NCBI GenBank assembly: GCA_045543635.1 | Contig: JAZQMT010000093.1 | Span: 1 to 27,796, forward strand | Direction of reading: 5' to 3' | Length of the DNA stretch: 27,796 nt | Source of the DNA: SIG578 sp045543635 | GTDB taxonomy: Bacteria; Bacillota; Clostridia; Oscillospirales; Ruminococcaceae | Shown: positions 1 through 7,113 of the stretch, piece by piece | How the letters are laid out: the number at the start of each line of letters is the position of its first letter | Position numbering within the stretch: the stretch's first letter is position 1 | Notes under the pieces: generated by a model | The model's input: the letters and a program-made list of their open reading frames with translations, nothing else | Told to the model about the DNA's origin: nothing | Database searches by the model: none | Program-made: the position numbers and the translations under genes

Positions 1-108
1 GCTGCCGGTTTGCTCCTTGTTTTTAAACATCTTCCTAATTTGAAAAGAGCGCTGAAAAAAGAGGATAAAACCGTCCGCGATTATATGAAAAAACTTGTAA
101 AACATTAA
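1..108 (+). CDS. C-terminal end of a membrane-associated protein (partial, 5' end outside window)
   Basis: An open frame enters from the left edge and ends at TAA 106-108, giving 35 residues. They are a hydrophobic start (LLLVF) followed by a basic tail (KHLPNLKRAL, then KKLVKH). The pattern of a last transmembrane helix followed by H-x-x-N-x-K-R resembles the C-terminus of the glycerol-3-phosphate acyltransferase PlsY, but the piece is too short to be sure and the final residues differ from usual PlsY endings. The gene is followed within a few bases by remnants of a response regulator, so the downstream neighbourhood has been rearranged. The identity is tentative; that it is a real gene end is more likely than not. 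Confidence 0.4.
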   Translation, partial: AAGLLLVFKHLPNLKRALKKEDKTVRDYMKKLVKH

Positions 109-112
109 AAAC

Positions 113-410
113 AGAAACATAACTTTAACAAATGAGGCATACGATGCGATGTACGATACTGTCTTTGATCTCATTATCTCGGATATTATGATGCCTGATG
201 TGGATGGGTTTGAGTTGGTTAAAACTGTTCGCACCTTAAATGAGGATATTCCCATTTTGTTTATGACAGCGCGGGACGATTTTGCCTCTAAACAGCGAGG
301 TTACCGTATCGGCTTTAAGCTCTCGAACAGTGGATGTTTACATAACAAAGCTTCACAGTAAGCTATCGGGCTGTGAGGACTTTGAGATAGTAACCGTTCA
401 CGGCCTCGGA
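113..410 (+). pseudogene. Response regulator remnant (OmpR/PhoB family), internally deleted and frameshifted
   Basis: Two pieces of an OmpR-type two-component response regulator lie side by side in different frames. Bases 113-316 encode the middle of a receiver domain without its first beta strand: the phospho-acceptor region DLIISDIMMPDVDGFELV, then IPILFMTARDD with the conserved switch Thr, ending at RGYRIG. The conserved Lys-Pro segment that should follow is missing. At about 314-318 the sequence jumps, out of frame, to the end of the winged-helix domain (SSRTVDVYITKL, then FEIVTVHGLG), ending at about 410. Roughly 100 residues between the pieces are missing, compared with the usual 225-residue family length. 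No intact start or ribosome site is seen. It cannot make a working regulator. A partner kinase gene is not visible. Confidence 0.75.
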
Positions 411-608
411 CTTGCTCTTGTTCTCGGAATCGGGATGTGCTGTGTGCTGGTCTGGGAGGATAAATGGTTTGTGAGCGGTATCGGAATTGGGCTTTTCGGT
501 ATTCTTATGCTTTCTTTTGCATATCCGCTTCATCAGCGAGTGATAAAAAAGGAGCGAAAAAAAATAGCCCCCGAAATTCTCCGCCTTTCCGAAGAGCTTT
601 TGAAATAG
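411..608 (+). pseudogene. C-terminal fragment of a small membrane protein fused to the regulator remnant
   Basis: Directly after the HGLG of the response-regulator piece the same frame continues into an unrelated sequence of about 65 residues, ending at TAG 606-608. It has two hydrophobic segments (LALVLGIGMCCVLVW and VSGIGIGLFGILMLSFAYPL) and a charged tail (RVIKKERKKIAPEILRLSEELLK). This looks like the last two membrane helices and cytoplasmic tail of a small membrane protein; I do not recognise a named family. It has no start codon or ribosome site of its own at the junction, so it is most likely a 5'-truncated gene joined by deletion. The read-through frame starting at 282 would give a 108-residue chimera. 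Confidence 0.5.
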
Positions 609-640
609 AAAAAAGCCGCCGAGATTTTGTGCTCGGCGGC
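609..640 (-). terminator. Intrinsic terminator of the minus-strand operon
   Basis: A perfect 9-bp GC-rich stem (GCCGCCGAG 615-623 with CTCGGCGGC 632-640, 8-base loop) is followed on the minus strand by six U residues (609-614). The stem begins at the stop codon of the EamA gene (640-642), so the terminator overlaps the end of the coding sequence. The plus-strand side has only a weak T-rich run, so it may also stop plus-strand read-through from the scar. Confidence 0.85.
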
Positions 641-1560
641 TACTTTACTTTATGCTTGGGTTTTAATGGCGGAAGCTGAGCAAAAACGATGGCAGCGAAT
701 ATGATGATACAACCGAGAAGCTCACGAGCTGACAGTCTCTCGCCGGAAAGGAGAGCGCCGCTGATGGCAGCGAAAACCGATTCCAAGCTCATTAAAATTG
801 AAGCGACAGTCGGGTTTTTGGAATACTGCTGCCCGATAATTTGCAGCGTATAACCTGCGCCGCAGGACATCACGCCCAGATACAAGAGATAAGGCAATGC
901 TTTTAAAATGTCGGCAGAAGAAGGGGTTTCAAAAATCGCCATTAAAAGCAGCGATAGAATTCCGCACACGAAAAACTGAATTGCCGAAAGCTTTACCCCA
1001 TCCACCCTGTCGGCAAATTTGTCCACACACAAGATTTGAAGTGTGAAAGCAAAGGCACAGCAGAGAACAATGATGTCGCCCATGTAAATGCCCGAAGAGC
1101 CACCCAAGCAAAGGAGAAACATTCCGAGCGTTGCCAAAGCAACCCCTATCCAAACGGTAAGGCGGGCTTGTTTTTTAAAAAACAAGCCGAAAACGGGAAC
1201 GAAAACAACATAAAGTGCGGTGATAAAGCCGGTTCTGCCCGATGCAGCCGCCTGCTCGGGATAAAGGGCGATGCCGAACTGCTGAAAGTTTGTTGCGATG
1301 CAAAGTGCAATGCCGCATAGAATACCTGCAAAAACAAGATCACGCCGTTGTTTCGGGGTATGTTCCAAAACCGGTCTCCCGCTTTTTTTAGAAAGGAGCA
1401 GAATGAGAGGGGTGAGAGCGGCTGTTCCGATAAGGGAGCGAATACCGTTAATGGTAAATGGTGAGAGTGTAGCTGCAGCATGATCCTGCATAACAAAGGA
1501 AACACCCCAGATAAGCGCGGCTAATATAAGCAGAAGATTGCCTTTAAGGTTTTTACTCAT
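640..1560 (-). CDS. EamA/DMT-superfamily transporter
   Basis: This is a polytopic inner-membrane protein of the drug/metabolite transporter superfamily with about ten hydrophobic helices in two EamA repeats. The N-terminal repeat starts LLLILAALIWGVSFV and continues into FTINGIRSLIGTAAL. The second starts MGDIIVLCCAFAFTLQI and ends at SLESVFAAISGALLSGE-LSARELLGCIIIFAAIV, which is the classic EamA end signature. About 306 residues is normal for the family. The frame opens at GTG 1569, but ATG 1558-1560 is preceded by AGGTGAT at 1565-1571, which makes it the best start. It is the last gene of the operon, 12 bases after the PLP-enzyme stop. Family members export amino acids, metabolites or drugs. 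Next to a methionine gamma-lyase-type enzyme, an amino-acid or sulfur-metabolite substrate is plausible but only inferred. Confidence 0.9.
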   Translation of the reverse strand: MSKNLKGNLLLILAALIWGVSFVMQDHAAATLSPFTINGIRSLIGTAALTPLILLLSKKSGRPVLEHTPKQRRDLVFAGILCGIALCIATNFQQFGIALYPEQAAASGRTGFITALYVVFVPVFGLFFKKQARLTVWIGVALATLGMFLLCLGGSSGIYMGDIIVLCCAFAFTLQILCVDKFADRVDGVKLSAIQFFVCGILSLLLMAIFETPSSADILKALPYLLYLGVMSCGAGYTLQIIGQQYSKNPTVASILMSLESVFAAISGALLSGERLSARELLGCIIIFAAIVFAQLPPLKPKHKVK

Positions 1561-1572
1561 GCGCATCACCTG

Positions 1573-2853
1573 TTAAAGGGCAATTTCGCCGCGTTCCAGC
1601 ATTTTCTGCGCTGCTAAAAGAATTCCTAACATTCCGCTGTCAAAAGAGAGTGCGCCTTGCATCCATGCAGCATAGGGCTCTCTTAATGGGGCATCCGCCG
1701 ATAGCTCAACCGAGGCACCCATTGTAAAGGTTCCCGCTGCCATGATAACTTCACTTTCATAACCGGGCATTGCCCATGGCTCGGGAGAAACAAATGAGTC
1801 AATGGGTGAACCACTCTGAATTCCGCGGCAGAAAGAGCAGAGCCGCTCGGCATTTTCCAAAAGCAGGCACTGAACGATGTCGGCGCGTTTTTCACAGGAT
1901 GACGGGGTTGTTTTAAATCCGAGATTTTCAAAGAAATGCGCTGCGAAAACCGCTGTTTTAACCGCGTTACAAACGGTTTGCGGTGCCATGAAAAGCCCTA
2001 AAAACAGCTCTCTGTTCATATCAAGCGTACAGCCCATCTCTTTACCGACACCGACATAACAAAGCCTGTCGGCACATTTTTCTACCAGCTCTTTTTTGCC
2101 GGCGATATATCCGCCGGTGCGGGCTATACCGCCGCCTGCATTTTTAATAAGTGAACCAATAATGAGGTCGGCACCGTAATCAGTGGGTTCAACGGTGTCT
2201 ACAAACTCACAGTAACAGTTGTCCACAACGATAAGAGCAGACTTATTTACCTTGCGAACGGCTTCAATTATTTGGCGGGTTTGCTCGGTAGTGTAAGAGG
2301 GGCGCAAAGAGTAACCGCGTGAGCGCTGTATGTATGCGATTTTAATGTTATCCGTACATGCTTTGGTAATAGCATCGAAATCGGGAAGTCCGCTTTCAAG
2401 AAGGGAAACCTCGCTGTAAATTGTTCCAAAGTCAATAAGCGAGCCGTCCCCCTTTTTGCCGTTTATTCCGATAACGGGATGCAGAGTGTCATAAGGAGTG
2501 CCCGTTAATGACACCATTTTGTCATCAGGACGAAGCAGGGCGGAAAGTGCGGTGGAAATGGTGTGTGTGCCGGACATAAAGTTAAAGCGCACCAGCGCGT
2601 CCTGCGCGCCGACAATGCGGGCAAAAACCGCATCAAGCATGTTTCTGCCGCTGTCGTCATAACCGTAGCCTGTGGTGCCGATAAGGTGTGCCGCTGAAAC
2701 GCCGCAAGAGGTAAAGGCTTCCATAACCTTAACCTGATTGTGAAGGCGAACTGCATCAATCGCTTGAAACTGTTCGGCGCAGGTGTTCATGGTTTTTTCC
2801 GAGAGAGCATAAAGCCGCTCGTCAATGGAAAAAAAGTTTTTCCAGTTTTTCAT
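1573..2853 (-). CDS. Methionine gamma-lyase family PLP-dependent enzyme (COG4100, 'aluminium resistance' family)
   Basis: This is a fold-type I PLP enzyme of 426 residues, the usual length of the COG4100 family annotated as methionine gamma-lyase-like or aluminium-resistance protein. Visible landmarks are the glycine-rich TTGYGYDDSGR near residues 60-70, FNFMSGTHTIS near 91-100, DNCYCEF with Asp211 in the cofactor-binding position, and IIGSLIKNAGGG with Lys237 as the expected Schiff-base lysine. The reading frame is open further upstream, to 2907, but AAAGGACG followed by ATG at 2851-2853 fixes the start. Its ATG overlaps the TGA of the GNAT gene (ATGA), so the two are translationally coupled. 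The family is thought to act on sulfur amino acids or related substrates in the cytoplasm; the true substrate is not shown by sequence. Confidence 0.88.
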   Translation of the reverse strand: MKNWKNFFSIDERLYALSEKTMNTCAEQFQAIDAVRLHNQVKVMEAFTSCGVSAAHLIGTTGYGYDDSGRNMLDAVFARIVGAQDALVRFNFMSGTHTISTALSALLRPDDKMVSLTGTPYDTLHPVIGINGKKGDGSLIDFGTIYSEVSLLESGLPDFDAITKACTDNIKIAYIQRSRGYSLRPSYTTEQTRQIIEAVRKVNKSALIVVDNCYCEFVDTVEPTDYGADLIIGSLIKNAGGGIARTGGYIAGKKELVEKCADRLCYVGVGKEMGCTLDMNRELFLGLFMAPQTVCNAVKTAVFAAHFFENLGFKTTPSSCEKRADIVQCLLLENAERLCSFCRGIQSGSPIDSFVSPEPWAMPGYESEVIMAAGTFTMGASVELSADAPLREPYAAWMQGALSFDSGMLGILLAAQKMLERGEIAL

Positions 2854-3650
2854 TGTACATCGTCCTTTGCTTTTTGAGAAAATGAAAGCAGGCAAAACCG
2901 CCCGCAACGGCGAAAGCCGATTTTTTTATAAACAAGCCGTGCTGTTGGTGAGGTGCAAAGCAAGGTGGGAACCTGTCCTTCGGAAATTAGCAAACGGCAA
3001 ATTTCCGAAACAAGTGCACTTGCCAGCCCACGCCTCCTGTACGGTGTAAGTACTGCAACATCGGAAATGATAGAAATGTTTTGGTAACGGTGCAAAATTG
3101 CTGCCGTTGCAGCTGCGGTTCCGTTAAATTCTGCCAAAAACAGCCGCGCAGGAAGTGTGGCGCGATAAAAAAGGTCACAATAGTATTCTTCATAAGAGGT
3201 TGTTTTATAAAAGGGGTCGGCAGTTTTGAGCACATTAAAAAAGTCGGAAGCATTTTCTGTTTGAAAAACGCGATATATTGTGTTTTCTCGCGGTGAATTT
3301 TTCATGTAAAAGATTTCACCCTTAAGAGAGGCAAGGGAAAGTGCTTTGGAGATTTTTCGTGCTGTTTTGGTGCTGCATTCCAGCGTTGTGATGGCTGCGG
3401 CGGAAAGAAAGGAGCAAAGCTCGGCAAGGTCGGGCTTTTTAAATAAGCAAAGGGTGATGCTGCCGCCGTAGCGACACATAACACCGCAAACAGAACCGCC
3501 CTTTTCTATTTCGTAAACATTGCAAAGTCTTTTGGACTGAAAACATTTTGCATTGGAACAAAGCCGTGTAAGCAGCACATGCTGTCCTTTTTTTTGAAAT
3601 TGCGGTTGACAGATTTCAAAAAGCCGCGTAACAGAAATTTCTTTAATCAT
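2850..3650 (-). CDS. GNAT-family N-acetyltransferase
   Basis: A 266-residue protein whose C-terminal half is a GNAT domain. The acetyl-CoA-binding motif A is seen as ISDVAVLTPYRRRGLASALV at about residues 194-213, with Arg205-Arg-Arg-Gly208-Leu-Ala210 matching R/Q-x-x-G-x-A. It is followed by TARLVYKKIGFRRCGR, the usual Y-x-x-x-G-F motif B end. The N-terminal 130 residues are cysteine-rich and resemble no named domain I can identify; some two-part GNAT proteins have a degenerate first GNAT fold there. It overlaps by four bases (ATGA) both the M42 gene upstream and the PLP enzyme downstream, so it is made together with peptidases and an amino-acid lyase. The substrate is unknown; an amino group on a peptide or amino acid is only a guess. 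Confidence 0.85.
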   Translation of the reverse strand: MIKEISVTRLFEICQPQFQKKGQHVLLTRLCSNAKCFQSKRLCNVYEIEKGGSVCGVMCRYGGSITLCLFKKPDLAELCSFLSAAAITTLECSTKTARKISKALSLASLKGEIFYMKNSPRENTIYRVFQTENASDFFNVLKTADPFYKTTSYEEYYCDLFYRATLPARLFLAEFNGTAAATAAILHRYQNISIISDVAVLTPYRRRGLASALVSEICRLLISEGQVPTLLCTSPTARLVYKKIGFRRCGRFCLLSFSQKAKDDVQ

Positions 3651-4675
3651 AGCTTAGAAAGAGGGGCTAAAATTGCGGCGATAAGGTCATAAACCGCCTC
3701 TAAATCGGCATAGTTGATAACACAACCGGAAGTGTGAAGATAGCGGCAGGGCAGAGAGATGGCGGCGGTGGCAACGCCGCCGTTTGTTTTGTGGATGGTT
3801 GCAGAGTCATTTGCTCCGGTAACCGCGCGTTTCGGTTGTGCTTTTATACCGTGTTTTTTTGCTGTTTCCATAACAAGCGAGAAAAGTTCTCTGTTATAAA
3901 TGCAGCCTTTATCCATAAAGGAAACGACACCGCCTTGTCCGAGAAAACAAACACTTTTTTCATCGTCAATATCCTGAATATCGCAGGCAGTTGTCGAATC
4001 AATAACAACAGCAAGCTCGGGTTTTACTGTTTCAGCGGCCATTTGGGCTCCGCGGCAGCCGATTTCCTCCTGCACAGTAAAGCAAACCGTTACATCACAG
4101 GGGAGTTCACTTTTTAAAAGCTTTATTAAAACAGCACAGCCGCATCGGTCATCTAAAGCTCTGGCTAAAATGTGGTTTTCACCAAACTCGGTGAATTCAC
4201 CTGCCATTGTTCCAACATCGCCAAGGGAAACGAGTGCTTCGGCAGCCCCACGGCTGTCAACGCCAATGTCGATATATAGGCTGTCTTCTGAAGGCACGGC
4301 AGTTTTTTCCTCGCCTTTTAGTAAATGCGTCGGAACAATGCCGATAACGCCTGAAACAGGAGCAGTTTTTCCGCATATAGTCACCTTTTTGGCGGGCAAA
4401 ACACGGGTGTCAATGCTGCCCACGCAGGCAAATTTCAAGTATCCCTCATCGGTAATGTGTGTTATGATAAAACCAACCTCATCGGTGTGAGCAGCGAGCA
4501 TGATCTTGCGGTTAGGCTTTGTTTTTCCACGCTTTTCACAGATGAGATTTCCTGCACGATCGGTGTAAATTCGGTCACAATAGGGTGAGGCTTCACTTTT
4601 GATAAGCTCGGCTACTGCTTCTTCATTTCCCGAAACGCCGATGGGAGCGCAAAGCTTTTTAAGTAGTTCTTTCAT
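3647..4675 (-). CDS. M42-family metallo-aminopeptidase (copy 2)
   Basis: A 342-residue M42 peptidase (glutamyl aminopeptidase / deblocking aminopeptidase family; normal length 330-360). The co-catalytic di-metal site is complete: His63 in AHTDEVGF, Asp175 in ALDDRCG, Glu203-Glu204 in VQEEIGCRGA, Asp226 in VVIDST and His314 in RYLHTSG. Family members form large tetrahedral dodecamers in the cytoplasm and remove N-terminal residues from short peptides. One small oddity is that the position after the last His reads HTSGC where many members, including its neighbour, have an acidic residue (HSAAE). It starts with an ATGA overlap on the stop of the other M42 gene and overlaps the GNAT gene in the same way. 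Possibly the two M42 proteins differ in specificity or co-assemble. Confidence 0.92.
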   Translation of the reverse strand: MKELLKKLCAPIGVSGNEEAVAELIKSEASPYCDRIYTDRAGNLICEKRGKTKPNRKIMLAAHTDEVGFIITHITDEGYLKFACVGSIDTRVLPAKKVTICGKTAPVSGVIGIVPTHLLKGEEKTAVPSEDSLYIDIGVDSRGAAEALVSLGDVGTMAGEFTEFGENHILARALDDRCGCAVLIKLLKSELPCDVTVCFTVQEEIGCRGAQMAAETVKPELAVVIDSTTACDIQDIDDEKSVCFLGQGGVVSFMDKGCIYNRELFSLVMETAKKHGIKAQPKRAVTGANDSATIHKTNGGVATAAISLPCRYLHTSGCVINYADLEAVYDLIAAILAPLSKL

Positions 4676-5688
4676 TGTGCGTCCACCTCCCTGATATGTG
4701 CTTCAATAAGCCTGATGCAGGCATCAAGGTCAGTAAAATCAATAATTTCAGCGGCAGAATGCATGTTTCGAAGCGGCAGTGAAATAAGCGCACAGTCCGT
4801 GCCGCCGGGGACAAGAGAGAGCATGTCTGCATTGGTGCCCGTGCTGCTTCCCATAACTTCGTGCTGTAGGGGGATAGAGAGCCTGCCTGCCAGAGAACAA
4901 AGCTCATTTGTGAGTTTTTTGGATAAAACAGGGCTGTGCCCCAGCATCGGCCCTTTTCCGAGAATACCCACCTGTTCGGGGGAACATCCGGGAAAGGATG
5001 CAAAGCTCGCATCAACGCAAATAACCTCGTCTGCTTTAGGGAGTGCAGCTCGCGCTCCGCGCATACCAACCTCCTCCTGCGTGCTAAGCATCAGCGTAAC
5101 AGAGGTGTTTTTAAGGCTGCCCTCGGAAAACAGCTTGTCCATAACACCAAGAAGAACAGCGCATCCCGCCTTGTTGTCAAGAGCGGCGGCGCAGTATCGG
5201 TTTTCAGAAAGCATGACAGGTGTATTTTGCACAACAGCAAAATCACCGAGAGAAACTGCTTCGGTTGCCTTTTCGTAAGATAGTCCAATGTCAACGGCAA
5301 GCTCTTCTATATTCGGGAATTTCTTGCTGTCTCCGTCCTTTTGCAGATGAGGCGGAACAGAGGAGAAGATACCGCAAAGCGGTTGTTTGCCTAAAACAGT
5401 AACGCGACTGCCGATAAGAGTGCGTGCGTCAATTCCGCCCACGGGGGCTACACGCAGAAAGCCGTTGTTACAAATGCCTGTAACAATAAAGCCTATCTGA
5501 TCGCAGTGCGCATCCAGAAGGATTTTCTTTTGTCCTTTGCCGCCGTTTATGAGGATATTTCCCATGTTATCTTGGGCTATGGAGAGAGAGGAAGGAATAA
5601 TTTCCGAAACGATTTTAAAAACTGCATCTTCTGCACCCGAAACAGAGGGAGTGGCACACAGTTTGTTTAAAATTTGTTGTAATTCCAT
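4672..5688 (-). CDS. M42-family metallo-aminopeptidase (copy 1)
   Basis: A 338-residue M42 peptidase, clearly related to the next gene but diverged. Metal and catalytic residues are all present: His61 in DAHCDQIGF, Asp171 in ALDNKAG, Glu205-Glu206 in TQEEVGMRGA, Asp226 in CVDASF and His310 in RNMHSAAE. The AH-x-D-Q-I-G motif has Gln where most members have Glu; this is next to, not at, the metal ligand. The start ATG at 5686-5688 has AAAGGA upstream. It lies 13 bases after murD and overlaps the following M42 gene by ATGA. Expected role: cytoplasmic trimming of short peptides, perhaps including imported or cell-wall-derived peptides given murD next door (inference). Confidence 0.92.
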   Translation of the reverse strand: MELQQILNKLCATPSVSGAEDAVFKIVSEIIPSSLSIAQDNMGNILINGGKGQKKILLDAHCDQIGFIVTGICNNGFLRVAPVGGIDARTLIGSRVTVLGKQPLCGIFSSVPPHLQKDGDSKKFPNIEELAVDIGLSYEKATEAVSLGDFAVVQNTPVMLSENRYCAAALDNKAGCAVLLGVMDKLFSEGSLKNTSVTLMLSTQEEVGMRGARAALPKADEVICVDASFASFPGCSPEQVGILGKGPMLGHSPVLSKKLTNELCSLAGRLSIPLQHEVMGSSTGTNADMLSLVPGGTDCALISLPLRNMHSAAEIIDFTDLDACIRLIEAHIREVDAQ

Positions 5689-5701
5689 GTTTTTTCCTTT
5701 C

Positions 5702-7111
5702 TTAAAGTGCGTTTACAAGCTCTTTAAAGTGCTTTCCGCGCAGCTCAAAATTGCGGTACATATCAAAGCTCGCGCTGGCAGGGCTCATTAAAACAATATC
5801 GCCCGATTTGGCGTGCTCATGCGCTGTTTTTACTGCTTCTGCCATATCAGCCACCCGAATAGCCCGGGGAACAGGCAGAGGAGAAGAGTCATCTTTGAGA
5901 GCGGCTTCAATTTTTTCCGCAGTTGCGCCGAGGGTTATCAGCAGGGAAACTTTTTCCTTTATTTTGGGAGCAAGAGGCGCATAGGGAATATTTTTGTCAT
6001 AGCCGCCTGCGATAAGAATGACCTTTTGATCAAACGCGTTAAGCCCCGCAATGGTGCGGGTGGGGCTTGAAGCAATAGAGTCATTATAATATCGAACACC
6101 ACCGAGGGTGCGCACAAGCTCAATGCGGTGCTCAACGCCGCCGAAATTTTCGGCAACATTGCGCACAATATCGGCACCCACCTCGCTGCCGACAGCCGAA
6201 ATCGCGGTAAGATAATTTTCAACATTATGCTCGCCGGGGATTTTAATGTTACTTTTGTGCATGATTTTATGAATACCCAAAGTATCTTTGAGCATTAGGT
6301 TGCCCTCTTGGCTTAAAAATGCGCCGTGCATTTCGGGGTTGTCTAAAAAAGCAGGGGCGTTTTGATAAGAAAACCACTGCACACTGCCGCGCGCCTCATT
6401 TTGCATAGAGCGGGTGATGTCATTGTCAAAATTTAAAATAAGGCGTGATGACTTATTTTGATAGCGGTAAATGTTGCGCTTGGCGTCGATATATTCCTGC
6501 ATATCCTTGTGGACATCCAAATGATTGGGCGCAACGTTTGTGATAACAGCAACATCGGGGCTTTGCTTCATGGATATAAGCTGAAAGCTTGACAGCTCAA
6601 CGACCGCTACATCGTCGGGTGCGATTTTATCACAAATCGGCAACAAGGCTCTGCCGAGGTTTCCGCCGAGATGCACCTTTTTTCCGTAAGCTTGTAACAT
6701 TCTTGCAATAATGTTGGAAGTAGTAGTCTTTCCGTCACTGCCGGTTATAGCGTATATCTTGCAGGGGCAAAGTGCAAAAAACAGCTCCATCTCGCTGGTT
6801 ACCCAGATGCCGCTTTCTCGATATTTCAAGAGAGCGGGATTATTATAGTACATTCCGGGGGTGCGAAAAATAATTTCAGCATCAATATTTTCCAGATAGC
6901 CTTCCCCTGTGTGCATTTGCACCCCGAGTTGTGAAAGCTCCTGTGCTTCCTTTATTTCGGCAGCAGGGCGTTTGTCACACAGCATAACCTCGGCTCCTGC
7001 CAGAGCACAGCGCCGGATAAGCTCCTCATGGCTAACTCCAATGCCGATAAAGGCAAGCTTTTTCCCTTTGATTTTTTTATAAAAGTCATGAATGTCCGAA
7101 AACAGCATCAT
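5702..7111 (-). CDS. murD: UDP-N-acetylmuramoylalanine--D-glutamate ligase (MurD)
   Basis: This Mur ligase adds D-glutamate to UDP-MurNAc-L-Ala in cytoplasmic peptidoglycan precursor synthesis. Of 469 residues (E. coli 438, B. subtilis about 450), the N-terminal Rossmann part contains LAFIGIGVSHEELI, typical of MurD. The ATP loop is GSDGKTTTSNIIARML at residues 124-139; VVELSSFQL and TNVAPNHLDVH follow near 170-200. The C-terminal domain has YYNDSIASSPTRTIAGL and LIAGGYDKNIPY, both MurD signatures. The start is ATG 7111 (a second ATG follows directly) with AAGGAG eight bases upstream, inside the end of the preceding gene. murD is usually in the dcw division cluster; here it stands apart with peptidases and a membrane glycosyltransferase. 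Confidence 0.95.
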   Translation of the reverse strand: MMLFSDIHDFYKKIKGKKLAFIGIGVSHEELIRRCALAGAEVMLCDKRPAAEIKEAQELSQLGVQMHTGEGYLENIDAEIIFRTPGMYYNNPALLKYRESGIWVTSEMELFFALCPCKIYAITGSDGKTTTSNIIARMLQAYGKKVHLGGNLGRALLPICDKIAPDDVAVVELSSFQLISMKQSPDVAVITNVAPNHLDVHKDMQEYIDAKRNIYRYQNKSSRLILNFDNDITRSMQNEARGSVQWFSYQNAPAFLDNPEMHGAFLSQEGNLMLKDTLGIHKIMHKSNIKIPGEHNVENYLTAISAVGSEVGADIVRNVAENFGGVEHRIELVRTLGGVRYYNDSIASSPTRTIAGLNAFDQKVILIAGGYDKNIPYAPLAPKIKEKVSLLITLGATAEKIEAALKDDSSPLPVPRAIRVADMAEAVKTAHEHAKSGDIVLMSPASASFDMYRNFELRGKHFKELVNAL

Positions 7112-7113
7112 TC

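Noticed and set aside
4715..5278. 187-codon plus-strand frame opposite an M42 gene
   Set aside because: The M42 gene has all catalytic motifs; the opposite frame is low-complexity Ser/Pro/Arg-rich.
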